Source: Diplocloster hominis
GTDB taxonomy: Bacteria; Bacillota; Clostridia; Lachnospirales; Lachnospiraceae
Assembly (NCBI RefSeq): GCF_032380655.1
Contig: NZ_JAWDIY010000006.1
Location: forward strand, 124,001-188,000
DNA: 64,000 bases
Direction of reading: 5' to 3'
The translations under genes and the position numbers were made by a program. The notes beneath the pieces are model-generated. The model did not search any database, was not told the origin of the DNA, and saw nothing but the letters and a program-made list of their open reading frames with translations. Within the stretch, counting starts at the first letter, position 1. Each line of letters starts with the position of its first letter. This document shows positions 48,668-58,200 of the stretch, one piece after another.

Positions 48668-49588
48668 TTATGAAATGAGATTCCACATGTAAATTCCGGC
48701 GCCGGATACACCGCTGAACGGGTCATCCATTCCGCGGATAAATTGGAGGTTTTGTTCCGGGTAAGGTTTGCGGGTATGAAAATGAATCCGGTCCAAAAGC
48801 TGCTCGTAGGGAAAATTTTTCATGCGGATTACGCCGCCGGATAACAGGATTTGATCAGGGTCCAGGATGTTGATTTCCGTTGCGGCGGCGATGGCAATAT
48901 TGTCCACATATTCTTTTAACAGATCGGAATCCGGGTAGTATCCGAAAAGATCTTCCATGTCTGCTTCAGGATAGTGTTCCCGGTGTATTTGCTCCAGCCT
49001 TTTGCCGGCACAGTAGAGTTCCATGCATCCCTGGTTCCCGCACGGGCAGGGATCTTTTTTGGCCATCACCGGAATGTGGCCCAGTTCTCCGGACACTCCG
49101 TTTTTTCCATCGAGAAATCGGCCGTGGATATAGAGTGCGTTTCCGAGGCCGGTGCCGACATAGAGCGCGATCACGCAGTCAGAGCCAAAGAGATCAAAGG
49201 CCTGCATGTCGTTTGCCAGCAGCAGGATAACGTCATGCTCTACTATGACAGGGATCTGGAACTGTCTTTTTAGTGCTGCGCCGATATTCTGATTGGTGAT
49301 CACCGGCAGATTCGGACAGGAGAAAACAGTCTGCTTCGACTTGTCGACGGTTCCGGGAAATCCCAGACAGATCCCTCTGCATTTGCCCGCCGGTATTGTT
49401 TCCATATAGGAGGAGAGAAAGGAAGATATGGTATCGGCCGGCTGGCCGGAGCCGAATAATTTCCGGCTGCTTTCCCGCCTGCAGTTGCTTAACTTGAAAT
49501 CTTTCGTAATAGTTCCGATCCGGAAATTCGTGCCGCCGATGTCGATGCCGATTACATAATCAAAACTGGAAAATGAAGAAATTTTCAC
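48668..49588 (-). CDS. ROK-family sugar kinase, allose-kinase-like
   Basis: 306 residues. 'DYVIGIDIGGTNFRIGTI' is the ATP phosphate motif, 'VIVEHDVILLLANDM' contains the catalytic Asp, and 'GHIPVMAKKDPCPCGNQGCMELYCAG' (about 185-210) is the zinc motif with CxCGxxGCxE. It starts at a GTG (49588), chosen because AAAGGAGGT sits 6 bp upstream; the ATG further up would read through the promoter area. The neighbouring AlsE-like and cupin PGI genes suggest D-allose or a related aldohexose as substrate. Confidence 0.85.
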   Translation of the reverse strand: MKISSFSSFDYVIGIDIGGTNFRIGTITKDFKLSNCRRESSRKLFGSGQPADTISSFLSSYMETIPAGKCRGICLGFPGTVDKSKQTVFSCPNLPVITNQNIGAALKRQFQIPVIVEHDVILLLANDMQAFDLFGSDCVIALYVGTGLGNALYIHGRFLDGKNGVSGELGHIPVMAKKDPCPCGNQGCMELYCAGKRLEQIHREHYPEADMEDLFGYYPDSDLLKEYVDNIAIAAATEINILDPDQILLSGGVIRMKNFPYEQLLDRIHFHTRKPYPEQNLQFIRGMDDPFSGVSGAGIYMWNLIS

Positions 49589-49605
49589 TGGAAATACCTC
49601 CTTTA

Positions 49606-49621
49606 AATGTAACGTTTGACT
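49606..49621. promoter_or_regulatory. LacI-type operator in the leader of the ROK operon
   Basis: A TAACGTTT-centred site (ATGTAACGTTTGAC). Its centre is exactly 100 bp from the centre of the palindrome at 49706-49721, with which it shares TAACGTTT (read on the opposite strand there). It lies 18 bp upstream of the GTG start of the ROK kinase. Confidence 0.5.
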
Positions 49622-49668
49622 TGAAGCATAGCACGTAAAAATCTGAAAAACAATGCAATCAAATACAT

Positions 49669-49697
49669 TTGACAAAGTTCGTGAAATATGATAAATT
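49669..49697 (+). promoter_or_regulatory. Promoter of the PfkB/ABC importer operon
   Basis: TTGACA (49669-49674), a 17-bp spacer and TAAATT (49692-49697). The predicted start near 49704 falls at the edge of the operator at 49706. Confidence 0.75.
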
Positions 49698-49705
49698 TAA
49701 GAAAA

Positions 49706-49721
49706 GCGTAAACGTTAACGC
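49706..49721. promoter_or_regulatory. LacI-type operator at the +1 region
   Basis: GCGTAAACGTTAACGC is palindromic at 14 of 16 positions with a central CG and starts just after the predicted transcription start, a position where a repressor would block initiation. The regulator is probably the LacI protein encoded at 45597-46667. The rest of 49589-49928 is AT-rich leader. Confidence 0.7.
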
Positions 49722-49928
49722 AAAGATCGTGGAAATAACAAATTTATTAAAAATGCACAAAAACGGGCATAGCGCCATAGGAAAAACGGGCTTAAATTGC
49801 GTAAAATGACCGAATCAACAGAAAATGCAAAATAAATATTGATTTTTAACCCAATATGCGCTACAATAACCACACAAACAAAAAACAAAAATGTGGATTT
49901 AGTTGTTTGGTAAGGAGAGAGCGCAACC

Positions 49929-50909
49929 GTGATTTGTACATTAACAATCAACCCGGCTATTGATAAGCTGCTGTTTGTATCCAGGTTTCAACGGGATAAT
50001 ACGAACAGAATCGTACGCTCCATGGATGTTCTGGGCGGGAAAGGTACTCATGTTTCAACCAACCTTCGTATTCTGAACTGCGATAACCGGGCTTACGGGA
50101 TCGGCTTCGGAAAAACCGGCCATAAGATTGAGGACATGTTAAAAAGCCAGGGCGTGGATGTGCGTTTCCTGCACTACGAGACCGGGGAATCCAGAACCAA
50201 TTATGCACTGATCGAGGAGAACCATAAGTGCAGCCTGATCACCGAGCGGGGAGCTATTATCAGTTCCGGAATATGTGAGAAGCTTCTGAATATCCTGGAA
50301 GAATCTCTGGAGGACGGTGATGATCTGGTTTTGTCCGGGGATGCTTCCAACACGGAGATACCGTACATATATAATGTGATTATGGAGCGGCTGGCCGCAG
50401 GCGGAAAGAAAATACGGATTTATCTGGATACCAGTTCCGGGAATCTGATCCGGGGGATCGAGAAGAAACCGTTTCTGGTAAAACCAAATGTGGATGAATT
50501 GTCCCAGGTCGTTGGAAAGGCTATTACATCGGAAGCGGATATCCTGGATGGGATATTTCAGATCGCTTCGAAGGGGATCGAATGCGTCGCGGTATCCAGA
50601 GGCGGGGACGGCTCCATTGTAAAGTACAGGGATCTCATCTATCAGGTGGATGCTCTTAAGGTGGATGTGAAGAATACCATCGGCTGCGGGGACGCGTTCC
50701 TGAGCGGAATGGTGTACGGATTTTCCCGGGAAATGGAATTTGAAGAGATACTTAAGCTGGCTACCGGAGTCTCTGCGGCCACCGCGGAATCCGAGCTCAC
50801 AGTGGGGTTTGATTATGAGCGGGCTATGGAGCTGAAAGGGCAGGTCCGGATGAAACGGCTTACGGTACACAGAAACGATGGAAAAGAACAATTACGTTCT
50901 TTTTTATAA
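49929..50909 (+). CDS. PfkB-family hexose-phosphate kinase (FruK/LacC type)
   Basis: 326 residues. The N-terminus 'ICTLTINPAIDKLLFVSRFQRDNTNRI' and 'DVLGGKGTHVSTNLRILN' match 1-phosphofructokinase/tagatose-6-phosphate kinase. 'FLVKPNVDELSQVVG' and the catalytic 'VDVKNTIGCGDAFLSGMVYGF' (GxGD Asp near 257) confirm it. The start is GTG 49929 with AAGGAGAG upstream. As first gene of the operon it would make a bisphosphate for aldolase cleavage. The precise sugar phosphate is open; a fructose-6-P formed by the AlsE route is one option. Confidence 0.85.
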   Translation: MICTLTINPAIDKLLFVSRFQRDNTNRIVRSMDVLGGKGTHVSTNLRILNCDNRAYGIGFGKTGHKIEDMLKSQGVDVRFLHYETGESRTNYALIEENHKCSLITERGAIISSGICEKLLNILEESLEDGDDLVLSGDASNTEIPYIYNVIMERLAAGGKKIRIYLDTSSGNLIRGIEKKPFLVKPNVDELSQVVGKAITSEADILDGIFQIASKGIECVAVSRGGDGSIVKYRDLIYQVDALKVDVKNTIGCGDAFLSGMVYGFSREMEFEEILKLATGVSAATAESELTVGFDYERAMELKGQVRMKRLTVHRNDGKEQLRSFL

Positions 50910-50933
50910 AAATCAGGAAAAGGAGAAATAGGT

Positions 50934-51995
50934 ATGAGAAAGAGAATGGTAAGTATCCTGTTGGCATGTACGATGGTACTCACTATGGTGGGATGTGGCA
51001 CGAAGGAAGCGGCGGCTCCGGAGCCGGCAGCAGAACCTGCAGCCAGCGAGGCTCCCGCGAAAGCGGCGGAAGATGACGCTCAGGCGGCTAAGGACGCTGC
51101 GGGGAGCGGTGAAGACATCATGATCGGTATTTCCATGTGTGCGATCGAATCTCAGATGTGGGCGGAGTACCAGACTGCTATGCACAAAAAATGTGACGAA
51201 CTGGGCGTAAAATACACGGAAGTTATTGCAGAAAACGACGTTCAGAAACAGAACCAGCAGATTGAGAACCTGATTTCCAGCGGCGCCAATGCGATTATCA
51301 TTGCTCCGGCAGACGGCGAGGCCGTAGTTTCCGCGATCAAGAAATGTAATGAAGCAAATGTACCGGTTATCATGGCAAACCGGGCAGCCGGTGAAGGCGC
51401 AGAAGTTGCCGGAACGGTTACCTCGGATAATATAGCTATGGTAGAAAGAGAAATGAACTATGTCATGGATCAGGCGAAAAAAGACGGCAAGACTTACAAG
51501 GTGATCAAGCTTGTAGGCAGCCTTACCGACGTAAATGCCATCGCCCGTGACACCGGATTCAAAAATGTGGCGGACGCCAATAAGGACATCTTCGACGTGG
51601 TAGCTGAAGTTCCCACTGAGTGGAAGGGTGAACTGGCCCTGTCAGGAGTCTTGAGCGCATTTGAAGCAAACCCGGATATCAACATGATTTTCAGTCCTTC
51701 CGATGCATTGCTGCCTTCGATTATCTCCGCGTTACAGCAGATCGATAAATTCTATCCGATCGGCGATGAGAAACATGTGACCATCGTAACCTTCGACGGT
51801 GCGAAAGACGCAGTGGATCAGATTAAAGCAGGCTATGTGGATATCGTTTCCGTTCAGGATGCCACGAATCAGGGTACTCTGTGTGTGGAAGCTGCTGTAG
51901 CGGCTGCCAAGGGGGAACCGGTGGAAGGTCTGGTAGATCCCGGATTTGAAGTAACTCCCGAAAATGTAGACACCGTAGGATTTGCAGGCTATTAA
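50934..51995 (+). CDS. Sugar ABC transporter substrate-binding lipoprotein
   Basis: 353 residues. The signal peptide ends in a lipobox at LTMVGC (about 17-22), followed by an Ala/Glu-rich linker. The binding domain starts near 'DIMIGISMCAIESQMWAEYQTAMHKK' and shows ribose-binding-protein features ('NLISSGANAIIIAPADGEAVVSAIKKCNEANVPVIMANRAAGEG'; 'VTIVTFDGAKDAVDQIKAGYVDIVSVQD'). It starts after AAAAGGAGAAATAGGT. Between it and the permease lies a strong hairpin, which would keep its mRNA in excess over the membrane genes. Confidence 0.92.
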   Translation: MRKRMVSILLACTMVLTMVGCGTKEAAAPEPAAEPAASEAPAKAAEDDAQAAKDAAGSGEDIMIGISMCAIESQMWAEYQTAMHKKCDELGVKYTEVIAENDVQKQNQQIENLISSGANAIIIAPADGEAVVSAIKKCNEANVPVIMANRAAGEGAEVAGTVTSDNIAMVEREMNYVMDQAKKDGKTYKVIKLVGSLTDVNAIARDTGFKNVADANKDIFDVVAEVPTEWKGELALSGVLSAFEANPDINMIFSPSDALLPSIISALQQIDKFYPIGDEKHVTIVTFDGAKDAVDQIKAGYVDIVSVQDATNQGTLCVEAAVAAAKGEPVEGLVDPGFEVTPENVDTVGFAGY

Positions 51996-52032
51996 TGTCC
52001 TCCTTTTAGAAACGGATATCAGATAGAAAAGG

Positions 52033-52098
52033 GCTGCTGCGGGGAGGCTTTCCTCGGACAAGTGCGTGGGAAGCTTTTCCGCAGCAGGTTTTTTATTT
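52033..52098 (+). terminator. Intra-operon terminator/attenuator after the binding-protein gene
   Basis: GCTGCTGCGG pairs with CCGCAGCAG(G) around an inner AGGCTTTCC/GGAAGCTT stem and is followed by TTTTTTATTT. Confidence 0.8.
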
Positions 52099-52149
52099 GT
52101 TTCCGAAGTAAGCGGACGGAAATCCTAAGTCAGATAGCGAGGTTTGATT

Positions 52150-53118
52150 ATGGAACGGGTGAAAAAGATTTATGAATCGGTAGATGCGATTGTCTGGTTC
52201 ATTGTGGTTTTTGTCATTGTGGCATTGATCTTTGTACCAAATTTTGCTACCGAGAGTAATATTACGAATATATTCAGCCAGGCCTGCGTTTTGCTGACCG
52301 TTGCCTGCGGGGTTCATTTCTCTGTGCTGAACGGAGGAGTGGATTTTTCTTCTACCTCTATTATCGCTTTAACCTGTGTGGTGGGCGCTTCTATTATGAG
52401 CACTACTTCCGGCCTGCTGGCCGGCAGATGGTATGCGATACCGGTAGCTTTGCTGGCAATGTTGCTGATCGGCCTGATTTTTGGTGTTATTAATGGATTT
52501 GCGGTGACCAGATTTAAAATGCCGTCTTTTATTGTGACGATGGCGACACAGATGATCGGCAGCGGACTGGCCGTGGTCTACACCGGGGGAAGCACGATCT
52601 CCGGACTGCCGGATAGTTTTACGATACTGGGAAACGGTAAGATATTTGTGATTCCCTTCGCGTTAATACTGGCGCTGCTGGTGGCGGTGGTGACCCACCT
52701 GGTGTGCAGCAAGACTTTATATGGCAGGCAGCTCTATGCGACAGGGACGAACCCCAAGGCTTCCGTTATATCGGGCGTGCCTGTGAAGAAAACGATCTTT
52801 AAGATCTTTATTTTCAGCGGTGTCTGTTCCGCGGTTGCCGGTATTATCATGATGGCTCAGATGGAATCCGGCGCGTCCAGTTACGGAAGTACGCTGTTTA
52901 TTGATATCATGGGCAGTATCATCGTCGGCGGAACCAGCCCGGCAGGCGGCGTGGGCAAGATCCCGAATACGGTGATGGGTGCGTTTCTGATCATTTTAAT
53001 TAATGTGACTTTAAACTTGTTAAATACTCCATACTTTATCATTACGATCATAAAAGGCGCCATTATCCTGGTGGCCGGCGGTGTGGCGATATTAAAGAAG
53101 CGGAACGAAAAGGCGTAA
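52150..53118 (+). CDS. Sugar ABC transporter permease (first)
   Basis: About 322 residues with the RbsC-type layout. 'VDFSSTSIIALTCVVGASIM' (about 66-85) is the equivalent of the conserved D-x-S region, and 'INGFAVTRFKMPSFIVTMATQMIGSGLAVVYTGG' follows at about 115-148. 'IIVGGTSPAGGVGKIPNTVMGAFLI' near 258-282 is the coupling loop. ATG 52150 follows GCGAGG; a TTG two codons earlier is also in frame. It works with the ATPase and a second permease. Confidence 0.9.
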   Translation: MERVKKIYESVDAIVWFIVVFVIVALIFVPNFATESNITNIFSQACVLLTVACGVHFSVLNGGVDFSSTSIIALTCVVGASIMSTTSGLLAGRWYAIPVALLAMLLIGLIFGVINGFAVTRFKMPSFIVTMATQMIGSGLAVVYTGGSTISGLPDSFTILGNGKIFVIPFALILALLVAVVTHLVCSKTLYGRQLYATGTNPKASVISGVPVKKTIFKIFIFSGVCSAVAGIIMMAQMESGASSYGSTLFIDIMGSIIVGGTSPAGGVGKIPNTVMGAFLIILINVTLNLLNTPYFIITIIKGAIILVAGGVAILKKRNEKA

Positions 53119-53149
53119 ACAAGTATATCATAGATTGGAAGTGAACAAG

Positions 53150-54661
53150 TTGGCTGAAAACCAGAACTACATACTGCAATTGAAGCAAGTTACCAAATCT
53201 TTTGCTTCGGTACAGGTGCTAAAAGATATCACCATTAACCTGAGAAAGGGAGAAATCCTCGGGCTGGTCGGTGAAAACGGAGCGGGAAAATCTACACTGA
53301 TGAATATTCTGGGCGGAATCTATCAACGGGACAGCGGAGAGATATACTTAAATGAAGCAAAGTTCGAACCGGTTAACCCAAAAGTTTCTCAGAATGCGGG
53401 TATCGCTTTTGTACATCAGGAATTGAATCTTTTTACGAATCTGACGGTATTTGAGAATCTGTTTATTACGGACATGGTCAAGAGCAAGGCGCATACCATC
53501 GATAAGAAAGCCATGAAAAAGATCGCGGCGGAGAAGCTTTCGGAACTGGGGATCGAAGATTTCGGTGTGGATGAGATCGTAGGGAACCTGCCTATGGGAC
53601 AGCGGCAGCTGATCGAGATCACCAAGGCGATTATGAAGGATGCGCAGATTATTATCCTGGATGAACCCACCACCTCCTTATCCAACAAGGAGAAGGTAAA
53701 ACTGTTTGATATCATGCATCTGCTCCAGAAACAAAATAAATCGATTATCTTTATTTCCCATATTCTGGAAGATGTGTTTGAGCACTGCGACGAGATCTCC
53801 GTGCTGCGGGACGGAGAGATCATCTCTCAGAACCGTACATCGGACATCAGCACCAACGAGGTCATTAAGCAGATGGTGGGACGGGAACTGAATAAGATCT
53901 ATCCGACCGTGGAAAAGGAAATCGGCGGGGTGGCTTTTGAGGTTAAGAATATCTGCCAGGAAGGGCGGTTCGAAAATATCAACCTTCAGATCAGGGAGGG
54001 AGAGATCGTAGGACTGTTCGGACTGATGGGAGCGGGACGGACGGAACTGCTGCGCTGCCTGTTCGGAATCGATCCGATCACGGACGGCGCCCTGATCTAT
54101 AAGGGGCAGGAGATCAAACCGATCACTCCGGAGAACTGTATTAAAAACGGGATGGCGTTTATCACGGAGAACCGCAGAGAAGAGGGGCTCCTGATGACCA
54201 AGACCGTGAAAGAGAATATCGTGCTGGCGAACTTAAAGGAGATCGCGGCATCCTTAAGCTTTATCAACCGAAAAGAGGAGCAGCGGGAGACCGAGGAGAT
54301 GGTGAAGGAGCTGAATATCAAAACCTTCGATCCGGCCCGTCAGACGGTGATCAATCTCTCCGGCGGCAATCAGCAGAAGGTGGTATTCGGGAAATGGGTA
54401 TTGCGGAAACCTCAGATCTTCCTGCTGGATGAACCTACCAGAGGCGTGGATGTGGGTGCGAAATACGAGATTTACAGTATTATCAATGATCTGGCGAAAA
54501 ACAAATCAACCGTACTGTTAGTTTCCTCTGAGATGGAGGAGCTGATGGGGATGTGTGACCGGATTCTGGTCATGAGCCATAACGTGCTTACCGGCGAGCT
54601 TCACAGAGAGGAATATACACAGGAACTTATTATGGAAGCCGCGATCGGAGGTGGGAATTAA
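53150..54661 (+). CDS. Sugar ABC transporter ATP-binding protein (two domains)
   Basis: 503 residues. Domain 1 has Walker A 'GENGAGKST' (about 38-46), signature-like 'LPMGQRQLIEI' and Walker B 'IIILDEPTTSL'. Domain 2 has 'GLMGAGRTE' (about 283-291), signature 'LSGGNQQKV' and 'IFLLDEPTRGVD'. The start is probably TTG 53150, placed 6 bp after GGAAGTG; the TTG at 53135 has no site. The gene sits between two permeases, as in L-rhamnose-type importers of other bacteria (one ATPase, two permeases, one binding protein). Confidence 0.9.
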   Translation: MAENQNYILQLKQVTKSFASVQVLKDITINLRKGEILGLVGENGAGKSTLMNILGGIYQRDSGEIYLNEAKFEPVNPKVSQNAGIAFVHQELNLFTNLTVFENLFITDMVKSKAHTIDKKAMKKIAAEKLSELGIEDFGVDEIVGNLPMGQRQLIEITKAIMKDAQIIILDEPTTSLSNKEKVKLFDIMHLLQKQNKSIIFISHILEDVFEHCDEISVLRDGEIISQNRTSDISTNEVIKQMVGRELNKIYPTVEKEIGGVAFEVKNICQEGRFENINLQIREGEIVGLFGLMGAGRTELLRCLFGIDPITDGALIYKGQEIKPITPENCIKNGMAFITENRREEGLLMTKTVKENIVLANLKEIAASLSFINRKEEQRETEEMVKELNIKTFDPARQTVINLSGGNQQKVVFGKWVLRKPQIFLLDEPTRGVDVGAKYEIYSIINDLAKNKSTVLLVSSEMEELMGMCDRILVMSHNVLTGELHREEYTQELIMEAAIGGGN

Positions 54662-55641
54662 TGGAAAATTCACAGTCAAGAAAAGGAAAAGTTTTAAGAG
54701 GAAAGTTTGTGGACCTGTTTTGTTCCTACGGCTTGTGGATCATCTTTATTATACTGCTGGCTTATTTTGCCATTCAGTCGCCCAAGTTTTTGACACTCAG
54801 CAACGCGGTCAATGTCCTGCGCCTGTCCTCCACACTGGGAGTCGCGGTGGTCGGTATGTTCTTCGTACTGATTACCGGCGGAATTGATATTTCGGTTTCC
54901 GCCAACATGTATTTTTCAGCCGTGGTGGGAACGACACTGTTGAATAACCTGGGAGTGCCGCTGCCGCTGTGTTTTGCGGGGGCCTGTATAAGCGGCCTGC
55001 TGATCGGGTCGATCAACGGATTCTTCGTGGCGAAGCTTAAGATGGTCCCGTTTATCACCACGCTGGCAACCTACAGTGTGGCCAGGGGTTTAGGACTTAT
55101 GTTTACGAACCAGCAGATGCTCTTCCTGGACAGCGTGGTTATGAAATTTTCGGGGGCAAAATTATTTGGAATCCCGCTGATCGTCTATATGTTCCTGATC
55201 GTTGTGCTGCTGGGACATTTTATCCTGACCAGAACCCAGTACGGGCGGCAGCTGTTTGCCTGCGGGAACAACCTGGCCGGTGCGAATAAGCTGGGGATTA
55301 ACGGAACGAAAACCGTATTTATAGCCTATCTGATCTGCGGCGGACTGGCCGGTATCGCTGGAATGATGAATGCCTGCATCTTAAGCGTAATCAATCCGAA
55401 CTTTGCCATCAATGACGAATTCGTGGTTATATCTTCAGCAGTTATCGGAGGAGCCAGCCTGTTTGGAGGAAAAGGGAAAATATTGCCGGGCGCCATTATC
55501 GGTATCGTTATGGTGCAGGTAATCACCAACGGCCTGACGATTACAGGAGCTTCCGCCTATGCGTTTACGATATTCAGAGGAATTATCATTTTTATCGCTG
55601 TTATGATGGACAGTATTAAGTTCAGCGGCGAAATTCGGTAG
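54661..55641 (+). CDS. Sugar ABC transporter permease (second)
   Basis: 326 residues. 'TGGIDISVSANMYFSAVVGTTLL' (about 74-96), 'INGFFVAKLKMVPFITTLATYSVARGLGLMFT' (about 119-150) and 'VIGGASLFGGKGKILPGAIIGIV' (about 260-282) are BPD_transp_2 signatures. The ATG shares its A with the TAA stop of the ATPase gene, so translation is coupled. It probably forms a heterodimer with the first permease. Confidence 0.92.
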   Translation: MENSQSRKGKVLRGKFVDLFCSYGLWIIFIILLAYFAIQSPKFLTLSNAVNVLRLSSTLGVAVVGMFFVLITGGIDISVSANMYFSAVVGTTLLNNLGVPLPLCFAGACISGLLIGSINGFFVAKLKMVPFITTLATYSVARGLGLMFTNQQMLFLDSVVMKFSGAKLFGIPLIVYMFLIVVLLGHFILTRTQYGRQLFACGNNLAGANKLGINGTKTVFIAYLICGGLAGIAGMMNACILSVINPNFAINDEFVVISSAVIGGASLFGGKGKILPGAIIGIVMVQVITNGLTITGASAYAFTIFRGIIIFIAVMMDSIKFSGEIR

Positions 55642-55697
55642 GACAAAGTATTCGTTTTATGCTATGCTGAAAGAAAAAGCGCGGAAGGTGTTGCAGG

Positions 55698-56492
55698 ATG
55701 TTAGAGAGAAAGTATAACATTGAACGAAAATCTGAAGTCTTGAATTTGTTGGAGGAACAGGGAAAGGTAAATGTCAATCAGCTGTCGGATCTGTTAAACG
55801 TATCCAAAGAGACGATCCGAAGGGATCTGAAGGAAATGGAGGATTCCGGCCTGATCCGCCGTACCCACGGCGGCGCGGTACTGTCCGACACTTCCAAAGG
55901 AGTGAAGGAGTATCCCTATCTGATGCGGGAAGTCCAGAATTATATGGAAAAAGACCGCATCTGCAGGGAAGCGGCCAAGACGATTCTGGACGGTGACACC
56001 ATATTTATCGACAACAGTTCATCCACATTGAATATGATCCACCATATCCATAAGGATTACCAGGTGACGGTGATCACCAACTCCATCCGTCTGCTGCTGG
56101 ATGCCTCTTTAATCGAGAATTCCAATCTGACGCTGATTTCCCTGGGTGGTGTGTTCCGGGCGAAGAATTTCTCGCTGACCGGTATTATGGCGAATGAGTG
56201 GATCAATAATTTCAGACCCAATAAAGTATTTCTCTCCTGTTACGGGGTATACGAGGGAGAGGGATTCACAGACAGCAGTATCTATGAGATCGATGTGAAA
56301 CGGCTGATGATGGAGAAGGCCCAGAAGGTGTATGTGCTGGCGGATTCCACCAAGTTCGGGAAAAAGGGAGTGGTATTCCTTTCCGATTTTTCGAAGGTGG
56401 ATTATATCGTCACAGACCGGGAGCTTTCGCCGGATAAAGCCAGGCTTATCGAATCCCAGGGAACCAGAATCGTGGTGGCCAGGGAGAATTAG
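55698..56492 (+). CDS. DeoR-family transcriptional regulator
   Basis: 264 residues. The N-terminal HTH 'EVLNLLEEQGKVNVNQLSDLLNVSKETIRRDLKEMEDSGLIRRTHGGAVL' (about 11-60) is the DeoR signature. The C-terminal phosphosugar sensor includes 'IFIDNSSSTLNMIHHI', 'VTVITNSIRLLLD' and 'VYVLADSTKFGKKG' (about 218-231). It lies between the importer genes and rhamnulokinase, as in rhizobial L-rhamnose operons. It probably represses the catabolic genes in absence of a sugar phosphate. Confidence 0.9.
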   Translation: MLERKYNIERKSEVLNLLEEQGKVNVNQLSDLLNVSKETIRRDLKEMEDSGLIRRTHGGAVLSDTSKGVKEYPYLMREVQNYMEKDRICREAAKTILDGDTIFIDNSSSTLNMIHHIHKDYQVTVITNSIRLLLDASLIENSNLTLISLGGVFRAKNFSLTGIMANEWINNFRPNKVFLSCYGVYEGEGFTDSSIYEIDVKRLMMEKAQKVYVLADSTKFGKKGVVFLSDFSKVDYIVTDRELSPDKARLIESQGTRIVVAREN

Positions 56493-56526
56493 AAAGCAGC
56501 CGCATCGATGAGTGCGGAGGAATGAT

Positions 56527-58005
56527 ATGAAACAGATAGCATTTGATTTGGGTGCCAGCAGCGGAAAGGTGATGCTGGGAGAATTTGATGGAACATCTCT
56601 CACCACAGAGGTCATTCATCGGTTTCCTAACCGGCAGATCTGCGTGAGTAATCATCTGTACTGGAATTTCCTGGGGATCTATCAGAACCTCACGGAGGGG
56701 CTTTGCAAAGGCTGCGCTGCGGCCGGTGAGCCGCCGGTGAGTATCGGAATCGACGCGTACTGCAACGATTTTGGGCTGATCGGCAGAAACGGGGATCTCA
56801 TCACTCAGGTCAGATGCTATCGTGATTTAAGGATGGCCAGAAACGAGGACGCGATCTACCGCATCATGTCCAGGCGGGAACTTCATGATCAGAACGGGAA
56901 TCAAAATGCGCTGTTTAACACGCTGATCCAGCTGGCGGCTATGCGTCTGGAAGGAGACGGGTTCCTGCTGGAGCAGTGTGAGACCCTTCTGCATATCCCG
57001 GATCTGCTCACCTATTTTCTGACGGGACAGCGGCATTCGGAATACACGCTGGCCAGTGTAAGCCAAATGTTCCGGTGGGAGACATCGGACTGGGACCCTA
57101 AGATTCTGAGCCGGTTCCAGATTCCTGCAAAGCTGCTGGCTCCCATTATTATGCCGGGGACGGTGGCCGGCGTCATGACCAAAGAAGCAGCGGATGAGAT
57201 CGGAGTGCCCCGCATGAAGGTGACGGCGGTGGGAGAGCACGATACGGCTTCTGCGGTGGCTGCGCTTCCGACCAATGAACCTCATGTGGCATACATAAGC
57301 AGCGGAACCTGGTCCCTGATGGGGGTGGAGATCCCGGAACCGGTGATCAATGCGCAGACCTACCGGTACAACATCGCCGTCGAAGGCGGTGTCGGAGGGC
57401 GGTACCGGATGCTGAAGAACGTGATGGGCCTCTGGCTGATCCAGGAATGCAGGCTTGAATACCTCAAGATGGGGATTGCATATGAATTTGCGGAACTGGT
57501 GGAAATGGCCGGAAGGGAAAAGCCTTTTGTCTCCCTGATTGACCCGGACGATGAAGCCTTCTATATGCCAGGGGATATGCTTCACAAGATCCGGGATACC
57601 TGTATCAGAACCGGACAGCCGGTGCCGGAGACACCGGGACAGTTCATCCGGGTCATCGAAGAGAGCCTGGCTCTCAAATACCGCTGGGTGATGGAAACTC
57701 TGGAAAAAATACTGGGGTACCGCATCGAGTCCATTTATATTCTGGGTGGAGGCGGCAAGGATACGCTGCTAAACCAGCTCACTGCCAATGCGTGCGGACG
57801 GACCGTCTATGTAGGTCCGCAGGAGGCGGCGCTGACGGGGAATTTTCTGATGCAGCTGCAGGCGGCCGGGGCGATCGGGAATCTGGAACAGGGCCGGGAG
57901 ATCATAGCCAGGTCCACACAGATCGCGGTATATGAGCCACAGGATCAGAAGGCCTGGGAGGAAGCATACGAATATTTTTTGACACTCCTGCCACGATCGG
58001 AATAG
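56527..58005 (+). CDS. rhaB: Rhamnulokinase, FGGY family
   Basis: 492 residues. 'MKQIAFDLGASSGKVMLGEFDG' (start), 'GIDAYCNDFGLIGRNG' (about 80), 'LMGVEIPEPVINAQTYRYNIAVEGGVGGRYRMLKNVMGLWLIQECR' (about 265-310) and 'IYILGGGGKDTLLNQLTANACGRTVYVGPQEAALTGN' (about 407-443) are typical of RhaB, which makes L-rhamnulose-1-phosphate. 'NFLGI' and 'VEGGVGG' are rhamnulokinase-like. The start at 56527 follows TGCGGAGGAATGAT. It could act on a related deoxyketose. Confidence 0.88.
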   Translation: MKQIAFDLGASSGKVMLGEFDGTSLTTEVIHRFPNRQICVSNHLYWNFLGIYQNLTEGLCKGCAAAGEPPVSIGIDAYCNDFGLIGRNGDLITQVRCYRDLRMARNEDAIYRIMSRRELHDQNGNQNALFNTLIQLAAMRLEGDGFLLEQCETLLHIPDLLTYFLTGQRHSEYTLASVSQMFRWETSDWDPKILSRFQIPAKLLAPIIMPGTVAGVMTKEAADEIGVPRMKVTAVGEHDTASAVAALPTNEPHVAYISSGTWSLMGVEIPEPVINAQTYRYNIAVEGGVGGRYRMLKNVMGLWLIQECRLEYLKMGIAYEFAELVEMAGREKPFVSLIDPDDEAFYMPGDMLHKIRDTCIRTGQPVPETPGQFIRVIEESLALKYRWVMETLEKILGYRIESIYILGGGGKDTLLNQLTANACGRTVYVGPQEAALTGNFLMQLQAAGAIGNLEQGREIIARSTQIAVYEPQDQKAWEEAYEYFLTLLPRSE

Positions 58006-58077
58006 ATCGAGGGTGACAGGGCGGGTAGTTATACGCTATTTTCGGGAGTTATGTAAACCTAAAAAGGGACACCAAAA

Positions 58078-58115
58078 GGGGACATGTCCATTTCGGTTTG
58101 GGACATGTCCAAATC
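58078..58115. repeat. GGACATGTCC palindromic repeat, two units
   Basis: GGGGACATGTCC followed 20 bp later by GGGACATGTCC, in the intergenic gap after rhaB. Same family as 43508-43737 and 36242-36345. Confidence 0.8.
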
Positions 58116-58200
58116 ACAAAATCAGTATCCAATATGGTTTCCGGCCGGCAGATCAGGATCAACAATTATTCACCTTATATATTTCGGAAGTAACTGCTAA

